A stretch of DNA of 63,795 nt from Candidatus Cloacimonetes bacterium 4572_55 (GCA_002084765.1 NBMB01000034.1:4775-68569); one strand, 5' to 3'. Numbered from the stretch's first letter, positions 48,332-57,777 are shown. Made by a program: numbers and translations. Notes: generated by a model not told the origin, from the sequence alone.

Positions 48332-49885
48332 ATGTTAGAAAAAAACGACTTGAGAACATCTGTTCCATTTTTAATCCGCGGGAAAGACCAGAGCGCGTCA
48401 GTTTCTCAATGTCAATGCGACTGCGCCTGCGAGACCCCTCTTTCTTCTGTTAAATCAGGGCGGCTCGATCAGGATCAGCTGGGTCTCGCAGACGCGATCG
48501 TGTCGGATACGCGGTATATCCGAAGCCCGATCTATTCCGTTAATCCGATTACGATCGGTTTTTCTCGTTTTTTCGCCATTCTCGGTCCAGACGGCGTCTC
48601 CACGGCAAATTCCTCAGCACTGGAAGTAATCGATTATTTCCAGCAATACAATTCCTTTCAGGAAGCTTCGTCTCATTGGGAAAAAAAATGGGGAAAAGAC
48701 CAGGCACAAAAAATTCTCAATGAACTTATTGAGTCGAAAATTATCGTACCCGAAGGCCACGCCGAATCGGAACTGACGCGGAAGTCCGAGGTCTTAAGTG
48801 CTTGGCTGCATATAACCGACCGCTGCAATCTGCGCTGCGCATATTGCTATCTTCCTCACAAAAAAGAGGATATGTCCTTAGAGACCGGAAAAAAAGCCAT
48901 AGACGCGATTTTTCGTTCAGCGGTCAAGCACAATTATCGAGAAATTAAACTGAAATATGCCGGCGGCGAACCTCTCCTGAATTTCGAAAAAGTGCGCGTT
49001 CTCCACGATTACGCTCTGGATTTAGCGCGCCCTGGGTTATTTTCAAAAGAAGGTATCTCGTTAAGAGGAATAATCTTAAGTAACGGGACGCGCTTGACCC
49101 CGGATATGGTACACGCCATGCGTTCGTCTGGTCTGAATCTAATGATTTCGCTTGACAGTATCAAATCCAAGCAAGGGAATCCGCGCACGTACGCGGACGG
49201 ACGCGACTCTTCCGCCGACGTTGTTGAGTCCATCGAAACGGCTCTGGATCACGGACTTGTCCCGGATATTTCGGTTACGGTCAGCGGCCGCAACGCAAAC
49301 GAATTGCCCGAAATAGTGACATGGCTGATGGAGAGAGATATTTCTTTTAGCCTGAATTTCTATCGGGAGAATGATTATTCCGCGAAACAGGACGATCTGC
49401 AATTAGAGGAAGAAAAAATTATCGAGAGTATGCGAGCCGCATACAAAATTATCGAGGAAAATTTGCCGGATCGCGCGCTATTGAACTGCCTGATCGACCG
49501 CGTTTCTATAAGTGCTCCGCATGAGACCGCGTGCGCTGCCGGAGAAAGCTATCTGGTATTTGATCCCCAAGGAAATGTGAGAAAATGCCAAATGCAAGAC
49601 CCAGTCTCGGATTCAATTTCGGCTTCAATAAAAGACGACGACCCTCTGGGGAAAATAAGAGCAGATACCCAGGGAATCCAAAATTTCTCTGTGGATGAAA
49701 AAAGCGAATGCGCGTCTTGCGAATGGAAATATTGGTGCGCAGGCGGATGTCCGCTCACCGCCTATCGGACCACAGGTTCGTATCAGAAAAAATCACCGAA
49801 CTGCCATATCTACCAGGAACTGTTGCCGGATGCGGTTCGGTTGGAGGGACTGCGGCTACTGGAGCATTGTGACCAAACTCAATAA
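48332..49885 (+). CDS. Radical SAM/SPASM-domain enzyme
   Basis: This 517-residue enzyme has the SAM 4Fe-4S motif CNLRCAYCYLP (C-x3-C-x2-C), the SAM-binding KYAGGEPLLNF, and a C-terminal SPASM region with CASCEWKYWCAGGCP plus an earlier CAAGESYLVFDPQGNVRKC. SPASM enzymes commonly modify ribosomal peptides or mature enzymes. A wHTH/PqqD-like N-terminal part (about 65-150) could bind a leader peptide. Residues 27-33 form an unusual CQCDCAC stretch. No convincing precursor gene is beside it. GGGGGAA precedes the ATG, and a terminator follows the stop. Confidence 0.9.
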   Translation: MLEKNDLRTSVPFLIRGKDQSASVSQCQCDCACETPLSSVKSGRLDQDQLGLADAIVSDTRYIRSPIYSVNPITIGFSRFFAILGPDGVSTANSSALEVIDYFQQYNSFQEASSHWEKKWGKDQAQKILNELIESKIIVPEGHAESELTRKSEVLSAWLHITDRCNLRCAYCYLPHKKEDMSLETGKKAIDAIFRSAVKHNYREIKLKYAGGEPLLNFEKVRVLHDYALDLARPGLFSKEGISLRGIILSNGTRLTPDMVHAMRSSGLNLMISLDSIKSKQGNPRTYADGRDSSADVVESIETALDHGLVPDISVTVSGRNANELPEIVTWLMERDISFSLNFYRENDYSAKQDDLQLEEEKIIESMRAAYKIIEENLPDRALLNCLIDRVSISAPHETACAAGESYLVFDPQGNVRKCQMQDPVSDSISASIKDDDPLGKIRADTQGIQNFSVDEKSECASCEWKYWCAGGCPLTAYRTTGSYQKKSPNCHIYQELLPDAVRLEGLRLLEHCDQTQ

Positions 49886-49906
49886 TACAGCCGCTTGTCG
49901 CTATGG

Positions 49907-49940
49907 AAAAGCCCGCTTTCAAAAAGAAGGCGGACTTTTT
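49907..49940 (+). terminator. Terminator of the radical SAM gene
   Basis: The arms aaaagcccgctttc and gaaggcggacttttt pair with two imperfect positions around a 5-base loop, ending in five T, 22 bp after the stop. Confidence 0.75.
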
Positions 49941-49988
49941 GTTTTGGAAAAGTGTTGACATAATAGGAAAAAAGCTGTTACTTTCTAA

Positions 49989-50188
49989 CCTGCATTATTC
50001 ATAATCATTGGGGAACCAAAGGTTTCAGATGATTGATATTTAATGGGTTAGATTCGATTTTTAACGACATTTTCAAGAGAACTCAGCTTCTATGAGAATT
50101 TCAGAACCCTTATTTGGGCTGACTCCGCGCTCTCTGTGACTCTGTTGCGAATATAGTAAAATGCGCGCAAAAGCTCCGTTTTCCTGAA
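49989..50188 (+). repeat. ~200-bp dispersed repeat, copy 2
   Basis: Full-length second copy of the repeat at 124-324, in the same orientation. It has about a dozen substitutions and lacks 3 bp. It sits between the radical SAM terminator and trxA. The flanks differ from copy 1, which fixes the element limits near cctgcatt and ttcctga. Confidence 0.93.
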
Positions 50189-50351
50189 GAAAATTTGGCA
50201 AAAAAAATATAATTCTTTAATTATCAATTCTTAATCTGCGTAATCTGCGGATCGATTTCCGTAATGACGAATAATCCAGGCTAAAGATCGTCTGAGTTTG
50301 TTCTTGGAAATTTTTCACATCCACAACCACGTATAAAGGAGTTTATCAAAC

Positions 50352-50678
50352 ATGGCGAATTTGATTAAAGTGACGGCGGATAATTTAGAAAGCGACGTGA
50401 CTTCCGCTGATGTGGCGATTTTGGACTTTGGCGCGACCTGGTGCGGTCCCTGCAAAAAATATGATCCGATTTTTGTCGAATTATCGGATGAGTACACGGG
50501 TCGAGTCGCAGTGGGCAAGATCGACATTGGGGCGCAGCCGGCTGTGGCTCAAAAATTTGGCGTGATGAGCGTGCCCACGGTTATTTTTCTGAAAAAAGGG
50601 GAGCCGGTTGACCGAATTGTAGGCGTTGTTCCAAAAGCAAAGTTGGCTCAAAAGCTGGATCAGCTTTTGGTCGATTAA
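50352..50678 (+). CDS. trxA: Thioredoxin
   Basis: This 108-residue thioredoxin has the active site TWCGPCKKYDP, the cis-proline loop VMSVPTVIFLKKG and the C-terminal helix. It reduces protein disulphides in the cytoplasm; there is no signal peptide. AAGGAG lies 11 bp upstream of the ATG. It is flanked upstream by a dispersed repeat and is transcribed toward the yigZ gene. Confidence 0.96.
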   Translation: MANLIKVTADNLESDVTSADVAILDFGATWCGPCKKYDPIFVELSDEYTGRVAVGKIDIGAQPAVAQKFGVMSVPTVIFLKKGEPVDRIVGVVPKAKLAQKLDQLLVD

Positions 50679-50732
50679 CAGAGCAACGGACCCGCCCATA
50701 TTTCTGTGAAACGGAGCGTATTCGGAAATAGA

Positions 50733-50767
50733 GGCAGACGTTCAATCAGCGATGTGCGACGTCTGCC
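50733..50767. terminator. Inverted repeat between convergent trxA and yigZ
   Basis: Perfect 9-bp arms ggcagacgt and acgtctgcc enclose a 17-base loop. No strong T-tract follows on either strand, so a terminator role is suggested mainly by position. Confidence 0.4.
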
Positions 50768-50796
50768 CCTATAATTTATAGTAAATAAAAAATGTA

Positions 50797-51420
50797 TTAC
50801 GCATATTCGACGCCTGTTTTTTCATAACTTATTTTCCCACCAGTCGCTTCCGTCAATCGAGAGATCAACGCGTCGGAAAGTGTCCGCTCGACAACCACCT
50901 TTAGATGCGCTTGACTATCATAACTCATACTCACAATCTTCGCGCCGGATCGGCTCACCGTGTGCATCACTGGATCGGTTTGATCAAAATCATGGCGAAT
51001 TCGATACCAGACGTAGAGTTTTTTTGTCACGATTTTTGCCCGCTCCAAAACAGCGATCCCGGCTTGACGGTATGCCCGAGTTAATCCTCCTGTTCCAAGT
51101 TTTTTCCCGCCAAAATATCGAGTCACAACCACCGCGGAAAAATAGAGTCCCAATCCTTGAATTGCCTGCAGAATCGGCTTGCCCGCAGTCCCAGACGGTT
51201 CGCCGTCGTCATGATAGCGAAATTGATCGTTGTCCGACAAACGATACGCCCAGCAGTTATGGGTCGCATTGAAAAATTCCTTGCGGATATTCTTGATAAA
51301 CATCTCAGCGGTTGGCGCGGATTCGACCGATTGCGCTGTCGCAATAAATCGAGAACCTTTGATCTTCACCGTCTCGTAACGAAAATATTTTCCTATAGTT
51401 TGATAGCTGCCCCGTTCCAT
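50797..51420 (-). CDS. yigZ: YigZ/IMPACT family protein
   Basis: This 207-residue protein has the UPF0029 N-terminal domain signature: HDDGEPSGTAGKPILQAI followed by VVVTRYFGGKKLGTGGLTRAYRQA. A ferredoxin-like C-terminal domain follows (HDFDQTDPVMHTVSRSGAKI). The eukaryotic relative IMPACT regulates GCN2; the bacterial function is unclear. It lies 12 bp downstream of exbD in the same direction. Confidence 0.93.
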   Translation of the reverse strand: MERGSYQTIGKYFRYETVKIKGSRFIATAQSVESAPTAEMFIKNIRKEFFNATHNCWAYRLSDNDQFRYHDDGEPSGTAGKPILQAIQGLGLYFSAVVVTRYFGGKKLGTGGLTRAYRQAGIAVLERAKIVTKKLYVWYRIRHDFDQTDPVMHTVSRSGAKIVSMSYDSQAHLKVVVERTLSDALISRLTEATGGKISYEKTGVEYA

Positions 51421-51432
51421 TTATTTACCTTA

Positions 51433-51840
51433 TTATTTACCTTCCGGGATTTGGGTGGCGATGGTGATCTTACGGATATTTTCATTGCGAGCCAAATCCA
51501 TGAGATGGACGATATAGCCGTGAGCCACGCCGGTATCGGCTTGAAGGATAAGCGGAGGCGGATCGTCCTGGAGAGCATGCTGTTGCAATTGCGCTTTCAG
51601 CCTTTCCTCATCGATTGGCTGGTCGTTCAGAAACAACTTTTGTTCTTTGCTGACAAAAAGACTCAACTCCTCTGCAGCGAGCATATCCGAACTTTTTGCG
51701 CTGGGTAGCTCCAGTTTCATTCCCGGTTGTTCCTTAAATGTTGAGGAGACCATAAAAAAAATCAGCAGCAGAAACAGCACGTCTATTAAAGAGGTTACGT
51801 TGATAGTGGCTTTTTTTCGAGCGCGTTTATCGAATTCCAT
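51433..51840 (-). CDS. exbD: ExbD/TolR-family biopolymer transport protein
   Basis: This 135-residue protein has a short cytoplasmic tail, one membrane helix carrying the proton-linked Asp (VTSLIDVLFLLLIFFMVSSTF) and a periplasmic domain. With ExbB it makes a proton-driven motor that energises envelope processes. It overlaps the 3' end of exbB by 14 bp, so the two are translationally coupled. TonB or TolA partners are absent here. Confidence 0.95.
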   Translation of the reverse strand: MEFDKRARKKATINVTSLIDVLFLLLIFFMVSSTFKEQPGMKLELPSAKSSDMLAAEELSLFVSKEQKLFLNDQPIDEERLKAQLQQHALQDDPPPLILQADTGVAHGYIVHLMDLARNENIRKITIATQIPEGK

Positions 51841-52504
51841 TTAGACCTTCTTCTCGGGGTCCCGCATGATGAAAACCGACCAATTTTCGGATCAACTCGC
51901 CAGTGTATTTCTCCAAATCTAAGATCAGGTCTTCCGCCTTATGCGAAAAATAGTTGTACGCCACCAGCGCGGGTATGCCGATACTCAAACCCACTACGGT
52001 GGTGATAAGTGCTTCGGAAATACCGCCGGCAAGCGCGTTTGTCTGACCCAATCCCTGCTCGGATATAACGGTGAACACCTTGATCATACCCAATACCGTG
52101 CCGAGCAAACCGAGCAATGGCGCGATTCCCGCTATGGTCTCCAGGATGTTCAGACCGCGCTCCAATGAACGGATCTCCTGCCTGCCTTGATCTTGGATTG
52201 CCTCTTTAATCTCTTCCTTGGGCAATTCCCGATAACGCAATCCAGATAGAACAAGATTCGAGTACGCCCCAGGATTACGCTTGCAAATCTCTTCTGCCAA
52301 GCCAATATCCTCTGGCTTCCCAATGGATTCGATTACGCTTGTGATTTCCGGCTTGATGATCATCGATCTTCGCAAGGCAATTATTCGATCAATGACCACA
52401 GCCAACATCAATAAAGAACAGACAACCAACGGAATAATCATCATTCCGCCCTTGCCTAAAATTTCAAAAAATGGGTCCATTTGCGTTTCCAGTTCTCCGT
52501 CCAA
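51827..52504 (-). CDS. exbB: ExbB/TolQ/MotA-family proton channel
   Basis: This 225-residue inner-membrane channel subunit has three membrane helices: near 15-35 (MMIIPLVVCSLLMLAVVID), about 118-140 (TIAGIAPLLGLLGTVLGMIK) and about 165-190 (EALITTVVGLSIGIPALVAYN). The second and third carry the conserved small-residue and Thr positions of the family. It partners with the overlapping exbD. Confidence 0.95.
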   Translation of the reverse strand: MDGELETQMDPFFEILGKGGMMIIPLVVCSLLMLAVVIDRIIALRRSMIIKPEITSVIESIGKPEDIGLAEEICKRNPGAYSNLVLSGLRYRELPKEEIKEAIQDQGRQEIRSLERGLNILETIAGIAPLLGLLGTVLGMIKVFTVISEQGLGQTNALAGGISEALITTVVGLSIGIPALVAYNYFSHKAEDLILDLEKYTGELIRKLVGFHHAGPREEGLNGIR

Positions 52505-52850
52505 GTCGATTTTTATAAAATTTCACCGCAACTCATGCCAAAAATATCGAGCGTAATACCGAAAGCCGTTCGGAAATGATCCGAACTAATTCCAAATTAA
52601 TTTCGATACTGTTTTTTTGAAAAAATCATTGGTTATCATTTAATGTAATTTCTTAAGTCTTCTTCATAAAAGTAGTTGCTAAAATAAGAAAAGTATTGTA
52701 TGATATACCAAAAATGATACGGCTAAATGATTTTTTTTGTCACGTTATTTTTGGCTTATATAAAGTCATAGTGAAGTCATAATTAAGATCGAAGAATGGA
52801 AATTCTTTGAATCTTTAAAAAAATATTGACGTCAAATTCAAGAGGATTTC
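52505..52850. other. Divergent intergenic region
   Basis: 346 bp between exbB (minus) and the isomerase-like gene (plus). It holds a promoter candidate at 52676-52704 and a perfect palindrome ttgacgtcaa just upstream of the isomerase ribosome site, which could be an operator. No ORF or RNA gene is supported. Confidence 0.6.
52676..52704 (+). promoter_or_regulatory. Promoter candidate for the isomerase-like gene
   Basis: TTGCTA (52676-52681) and TATGAT (52699-52704) are separated by 17 bp on the plus strand, about 147 bp upstream of the ATG. Confidence 0.45.
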
Positions 52851-53693
52851 ATGAATTATCGTTTCGGATATAACACAAATGGTTTTTCCAACCACTCTTT
52901 GAGCGACATTATAGATGTGGTATCAGGATTGGGATATGAAGGACTGGCACTGTCTCTGGATCATGCACATTGCAATCCGTATCAGACAAATCCAGAAATG
53001 TTGAGGGATTTGCGCGTCTCTCTCTCCGATCGAGGACTGGGGGTAGTGATCGAGACCGGAGCCAGATATCTGCTGGACAAACGGCAGAAACATGAACCCA
53101 CCCTGATCAGTTCCAGCGGACGAGAAAAACGCGTGGGTTTTCTTAAACGCGCAATCGATATTGCCGCCGCGCTTCATGCCGAATCTGTGACATTTTTCTC
53201 CGGCGTCCGAAAACCAAATGTCTCATTAAGAGACGCGCATCGATTTTTTTTATCCGGATGCGAAAAGGTGCTGAATTACGCGGCTGAAAAAAATATGGCA
53301 ATGGGCTTGGAGCCAGAACCGGGTATGCTCGTCGATACGATGGAAAAGTTCGCGTATTACGACAAACTTCTGGATCATCCCGCGCTGAATCTGACATTGG
53401 ACGTTGGGCATCTGTTTTGTACCGAGGCAAAAGGAGCCGAAGTTGCCGCTATCGAGCGATTTGGGTCGAAAATTATCAGCATGCATATTGAAGATATAAA
53501 GGATCATACCCACCATCATTTGCCGTTTGGGGAAGGCGATATTGATTTTCTGCCGGTGATGAAAGCCATTGCTCGGATCAATTTTCAGGGATTAATCAAT
53601 GTCGAGTTGAGCCGCGATAGCCATCAAGCTCCGGATATGGCAAAAAATTCAATACGATTTCTGAAATCTTTAGTCGAAAAAATAAGCCCATAA
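52851..53693 (+). CDS. Sugar phosphate isomerase/epimerase-like TIM-barrel protein
   Basis: This 280-residue protein belongs to the xylose isomerase-like/AP endonuclease 2 superfamily. Candidate metal ligands are Glu in AMGLEPEPGM, Asp and His in LTLDVGHLFC, His in ISMHIEDIKDH and Glu in LINVELSRDSH. The strand pattern (YEGLALSLDH, ESVTFFSGV) fits the barrel. The substrate cannot be named. AGAGGA precedes the ATG. No sugar pathway genes are adjacent; it stands alone upstream of the large cyclase-like gene. Confidence 0.87.
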   Translation: MNYRFGYNTNGFSNHSLSDIIDVVSGLGYEGLALSLDHAHCNPYQTNPEMLRDLRVSLSDRGLGVVIETGARYLLDKRQKHEPTLISSSGREKRVGFLKRAIDIAAALHAESVTFFSGVRKPNVSLRDAHRFFLSGCEKVLNYAAEKNMAMGLEPEPGMLVDTMEKFAYYDKLLDHPALNLTLDVGHLFCTEAKGAEVAAIERFGSKIISMHIEDIKDHTHHHLPFGEGDIDFLPVMKAIARINFQGLINVELSRDSHQAPDMAKNSIRFLKSLVEKISP

Positions 53694-53783
53694 CACAGAA
53701 TCCTGTAAGTGCGAGGAACGCGGTTCTACGTTATACCTCCGTCACTAAATTAGTCATCACTATTAGGTTAGGAAACTAAGCGA

Positions 53784-56700
53784 ATGAAAAATCTGATCCC
53801 CCGTTTCATCCAACAAAACTACCAAGCCAACATCATGAGTGGCGCATTCCAGGCTGTCAGCATGTTTGTGGACATATCCGGCTTTACCCAGACCACCGAG
53901 GCGTTGATCCGCTCCGGCAAAGAAGAGGGCGCGGAAATTCTGTCGGACATTATGCGCTTTTATTTTACGCCGACAGTGCTGTCGGTTTACGGGCACAAGG
54001 GATTTATCGTCGGATTTGCCGGGGATGCGTTTACTGCCCTGTTTCCCTACGGTCCAGACCCTAAGGGTTTTCGAAAACCCTTAGGGTCTCACGCTCTCGC
54101 CGCGGCGCATGAGATCAATCGCTTTTTTGCCGACAACCCAGTCTATCATTCCAAATACGGCGATTTCGAGTTCGACGTCAAGGTCGGGCTGGCTATGGGC
54201 CATGTGGAATGGGGCATTGTCGGCCGGGAGACGCGCAAGACTTTCTACTTCAGAGGAACCGCAATTGACGGCTGCGCTCAGGCCGAGCATCAAGCGATCA
54301 AGGGCGAGGTATGGGCTGCCGCTGATCTCATAAAGACCCTAAGGGTTTCCAAAACCCTTAAGGTCTGGGAAAAAGGCAATTTTTTCCGGATCGACGGGGT
54401 CAAATCAGGCACGTTTCCAAAACCCGTCGGGTTTGAAAGTTGGGAAATTGATCCGGAAGCAATCGGTATTTTCTATGGCGACGAGGTCGTTCAATTTCAG
54501 CGGGCAGAGTTTCGCAAGATTTCGCCACTCTTCCTCGCTTTTGAGAATGTGACGGATTTAGACGAATTTGCCACCATGATACTGGATGAACTGCGGACCT
54601 ACGGCGGCACAATATCCCGGCTGGATTTTGGCGATAAGGGCGGCAATGTGCTGGCTTTTTTCGGTGCTCCCGTGGCTTATGAAAATATAGAAGAGCGGGT
54701 GTTGCAGTTTATCCTGGCGATCCGACAACGCCTGACAGAGCTTGAAAACATGTCCAACGTGAAATTGCGAGCCGGCGTCACCACCGGTGTTTCCTATTGC
54801 GGTTTTAACGGTTCGGACTTGCGGTCCGAGTTCACCTGCCTCGGCAACGCAGTGAATCAGTCTGCGCGATTTATGATGAAGGCGGACTGGGGACAAATTC
54901 TTGTGGATGCGGAAATTACGCAGAATAAGCAATTTAATTTTACGCACCTGGGAGATTTTGTTTTCAAGGGGCGCGGCACTACCATCCCGACTTATAAGCT
55001 ATTGGGCAAGAAGTCGGCTATCGAGGCGTTTTATAAAGGCGAGATGGTGGGGCGGGATAAGGAATTGGCTCAGCTTCAGCAACACATTGAGCCGATTTTC
55101 GATAGCAAATTCGGCGGCGTGGTTTATGTGGACGGCATCGCTGGCATGGGCAAAAGCCGGTTGGTGAATGAACTGCGCGAAAATATTACGAAACGTCACA
55201 AGATCACATGGCTCTACCTGCCCTGCGAGGAAATTCTGCGCAAAAGTTTCAATCCGGTTGTCTATTTTTTCAATGAATATTTTAATCAATCCGACGAGAA
55301 CAGCCCGGCTGAAAATAAATCCGCCTTTGAGCGTAAACTCAACAATTTGATCGACAAAACCAGCAATGTGGAAATCCGCAAGGAATTGATCCGCACCAAA
55401 TCTATTTTGGGCGCGATGATCAATTTGTATTGGAAAGGATCGCTGTATGAACAATTGGACGCCAAAGGTCGGTACGAAAATACGCTGTACGCTATCAAAA
55501 ATCTGATCAAGGCCAAAAGTCTGATCCAGCCGGTGATTGTCGAGTTGGAGGATGGGCATTGGATCGATGCTGATTCCAAAAAAGTGCTGGAAGTCCTGAC
55601 CAGGAATGTGACTGGTTTTCCGTTTGTCATTATTTCACCCTGCCGCTATCTCGATGACGGCTCAGAATTTCGTTTTGGGCTGACAGATGTGATCGAAAAT
55701 CAGGTCAAATTGGAAAATCTGGGCAAGGAAGCGGCTGGAGCGTTGATCCTTGAAAATCTGCAAGAGATTTCATCGCTTCCTGACCAAACCCTGAATTTCA
55801 TCTTCGACAAGAGCCAGGGCAATCCCTTTTACATCGAACAAATTACCCTCTATTTGCAGGAAAACGAGCTTTTTGACGCCGACTTCAACCTGGTCAGCAA
55901 TGCTTTCAAAATTCCGGATGGCATTACTTCCATCATCATCGCCCGGGTTGACCGCTTATCGCAGCAGGTCAAGGATGTGATCAAAGCGGCGGCGGTCATC
56001 GGACGCGAGTTTGAAATCAGAATCTTATCCGCTGTGCTGCACACCGATGTGCAGACGCAGATTGAGATTGCCAAAGATGGCCAAATTTGGTCGGAACTGA
56101 GTGAATTGCAGTATATCTTCAAACACGCCCTGCTCAAGGACGCGGTGTACGATATGCAAATTCGGGCTCGGCTGCGGGAATTGCACTGTCTGACGGCTGA
56201 GGTTATCGAGAAATTGTATGAGGATGATCTGTCGGTTCATTATGGGGATTTAGCCTTTCATTATGAAAAGGCGGAGGTCAATGATAAAGCGATGGAATAT
56301 CTGGAAAAAGCGGGGGATTATGCTAGAGAGCATTATCAGAATCAGCAGGCACTCGATTTTTATGATCGCTTGCTAGATTTTCCAAATCTTGAAAATTTGA
56401 AAAATCTGCGAATTACCATCCTGCTCAAAAAAGGCATGATCTTAAAATTCATCGGGAAATGGGATGAATGCCAAAATTTAGGGGAAGAAGCTCTTTCTTT
56501 AGCCGAGGAAATCGTGGATAAAAATCGGATTGCCGCGGCAAATTTAGTGTTAGGTGCGCTTCTCTATGATAAAGGCAATCATGAGCAAGCAATGACATGT
56601 TTCGATATATCCTTAGAAATAAGTCAGGAGTTGGACGATAAACTAGTCATTGCCCAATCCATTGGTATGATAGGACTTGTTTGCTATAGAAAAGGCGATT

Positions 56701-57776
56701 ATGCGGAGGCGATGGACTGTTTTGAAAAAGAGTTAAAAATCAGTCGGGAGTTGGGCAATAAACAGAACATTTCCACCGTCGTTGGCAATATCGGAATGAT
56801 ATACAAAAATAAAGGCGAGTACACGGAGGCGATGGAGTGTTATGAAAAGTCATTAAAAATCAGTCGAGAATTGGGCGATAAAAAGGGCATTGCCAGAGCC
56901 GTTGGCAATATGGGGCTTGTTTACGCTAGTAAAGGTGACTACGCAGCGGCGATGGACTGTTTTGAAAAGAAGTTGAAGATAGCTGAGGAATTGGGCAATA
57001 AAAAGAGCATTTCCACCGTCGTTGGCAATATCGGAATTGTTTACCAGGAAAAAGGCGACGATGCGGCGGCGATGCGCTGTTATGAAAAGAAGTTGAAGAT
57101 AGCTGAGGAATTGGGCGATAAAGAGGGCATTTCCATAGCTATTGGAAATATGGGAGTTGTTTACGATAGTAAAGGTGACTATGCGGCGGCGATGGACTGC
57201 TATGATAAGATGTTAAAGATAGCTGAGGAATTAGGCGATAAAGAGCGCATTTTCATAGCCGTTGGCAATATGGGAGATGTTTGCGTTAAAAAAGGAGACT
57301 ACGCAGCGGCGATGGACTGCTATGAAAAAGCGATTGTCGGGCATCGGGAAATTGCTTTTAAATTTGGTTTGACATACTGGTTGGGAGGCAAAGCCAGATG
57401 TTTATTTGAGAACGGTTTGTTTTCGGAAGCTAAAAAGTTTGCCGATGAATGTGTTGAACTATCGGCTGAAATATCAAAACGTGATACGTTTTTTTACGGC
57501 AACAAGCTTTCAGCCAAAATAGATTTTGCCTCAGGTCATCAGAAAAAAGCAGTGGCAATGTTGTCTGAGATGCTGGCTGGCTCGGAGGAGAAAAGCGAGA
57601 TTGCCGATCTCAATTACGAATTACGAATTATGAATGGCGAATTGGGAAATACCGAGCAAGCGGACAAACACCGCCAGGCCGCGCTGGAACGGTATCAAAA
57701 ACTGTACGAAAAAACGCCGAAGTTTGAGTATAAAAAGCGGATAGAGGAGCTTACAACTACCAACAATGGGGATTAA
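53784..57776 (+). CDS. Adenylate/guanylate cyclase-domain, AAA ATPase and TPR protein
   Basis: This 1330-residue protein has the plan of soluble adenylyl cyclases: two class III cyclase homology domains, an AAA/NTPase module and TPR repeats. The first cyclase domain (about 20-200) keeps both metal aspartates (FVDISGFT, FAGDAFTALF). The second (about 245-410) has LAFENVTDL at the first position, so it is degenerate. Walker A is VDGIAGMGKSRLVNE. The C-terminal part has eight 40-residue TPR units, such as YAAAMDCYEKKLKIAEELGD. Two palindromes of about 33 bp lie in frame near residues 92-102 and 184-195. It may make cAMP or sense a cofactor; the signal is unknown. Confidence 0.92.
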   Translation: MKNLIPRFIQQNYQANIMSGAFQAVSMFVDISGFTQTTEALIRSGKEEGAEILSDIMRFYFTPTVLSVYGHKGFIVGFAGDAFTALFPYGPDPKGFRKPLGSHALAAAHEINRFFADNPVYHSKYGDFEFDVKVGLAMGHVEWGIVGRETRKTFYFRGTAIDGCAQAEHQAIKGEVWAAADLIKTLRVSKTLKVWEKGNFFRIDGVKSGTFPKPVGFESWEIDPEAIGIFYGDEVVQFQRAEFRKISPLFLAFENVTDLDEFATMILDELRTYGGTISRLDFGDKGGNVLAFFGAPVAYENIEERVLQFILAIRQRLTELENMSNVKLRAGVTTGVSYCGFNGSDLRSEFTCLGNAVNQSARFMMKADWGQILVDAEITQNKQFNFTHLGDFVFKGRGTTIPTYKLLGKKSAIEAFYKGEMVGRDKELAQLQQHIEPIFDSKFGGVVYVDGIAGMGKSRLVNELRENITKRHKITWLYLPCEEILRKSFNPVVYFFNEYFNQSDENSPAENKSAFERKLNNLIDKTSNVEIRKELIRTKSILGAMINLYWKGSLYEQLDAKGRYENTLYAIKNLIKAKSLIQPVIVELEDGHWIDADSKKVLEVLTRNVTGFPFVIISPCRYLDDGSEFRFGLTDVIENQVKLENLGKEAAGALILENLQEISSLPDQTLNFIFDKSQGNPFYIEQITLYLQENELFDADFNLVSNAFKIPDGITSIIIARVDRLSQQVKDVIKAAAVIGREFEIRILSAVLHTDVQTQIEIAKDGQIWSELSELQYIFKHALLKDAVYDMQIRARLRELHCLTAEVIEKLYEDDLSVHYGDLAFHYEKAEVNDKAMEYLEKAGDYAREHYQNQQALDFYDRLLDFPNLENLKNLRITILLKKGMILKFIGKWDECQNLGEEALSLAEEIVDKNRIAAANLVLGALLYDKGNHEQAMTCFDISLEISQELDDKLVIAQSIGMIGLVCYRKGDYAEAMDCFEKELKISRELGNKQNISTVVGNIGMIYKNKGEYTEAMECYEKSLKISRELGDKKGIARAVGNMGLVYASKGDYAAAMDCFEKKLKIAEELGNKKSISTVVGNIGIVYQEKGDDAAAMRCYEKKLKIAEELGDKEGISIAIGNMGVVYDSKGDYAAAMDCYDKMLKIAEELGDKERIFIAVGNMGDVCVKKGDYAAAMDCYEKAIVGHREIAFKFGLTYWLGGKARCLFENGLFSEAKKFADECVELSAEISKRDTFFYGNKLSAKIDFASGHQKKAVAMLSEMLAGSEEKSEIADLNYELRIMNGELGNTEQADKHRQAALERYQKLYEKTPKFEYKKRIEELTTTNNGD
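54056..54089. repeat. Perfect 34-bp palindrome inside the cyclase gene
   Basis: The 16-bp arm agaccctaagggtttt is followed by cg and its exact reverse complement. It reads in frame as DPKGFRKPLGS, an insertion between LFPYG and the helix HALAAAHEI that homologues are not expected to have. Confidence 0.95.
54334..54366. repeat. Second, imperfect copy of the in-gene palindrome
   Basis: agaccctaagggttt, cc, then aaaacccttaaggtct: the same element as at 54056 with a few changes, again kept in frame (TLRVSKTLKV). A shorter relative (aaaacccgtcgggttt) lies at 54419-54434. Confidence 0.88.
56560..57340. repeat. 120-bp tandem repeats encoding TPR units
   Basis: Successive 120-bp units encode 40-residue TPR motifs with near-identical DNA, for example gaagttgaagatagctgagg recurring every 120 bp. 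The high DNA identity implies recent expansion or gene conversion. Confidence 0.85.
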
Positions 57777-57777
57777 A

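Noticed and set aside
51433-52504. MotA/MotB stator partner for the FliF-FliG hybrid
   Set aside because: The small protein is a clear ExbD/TolR type without a peptidoglycan-binding domain, and the genes are 12 kb apart; a link would be speculation.
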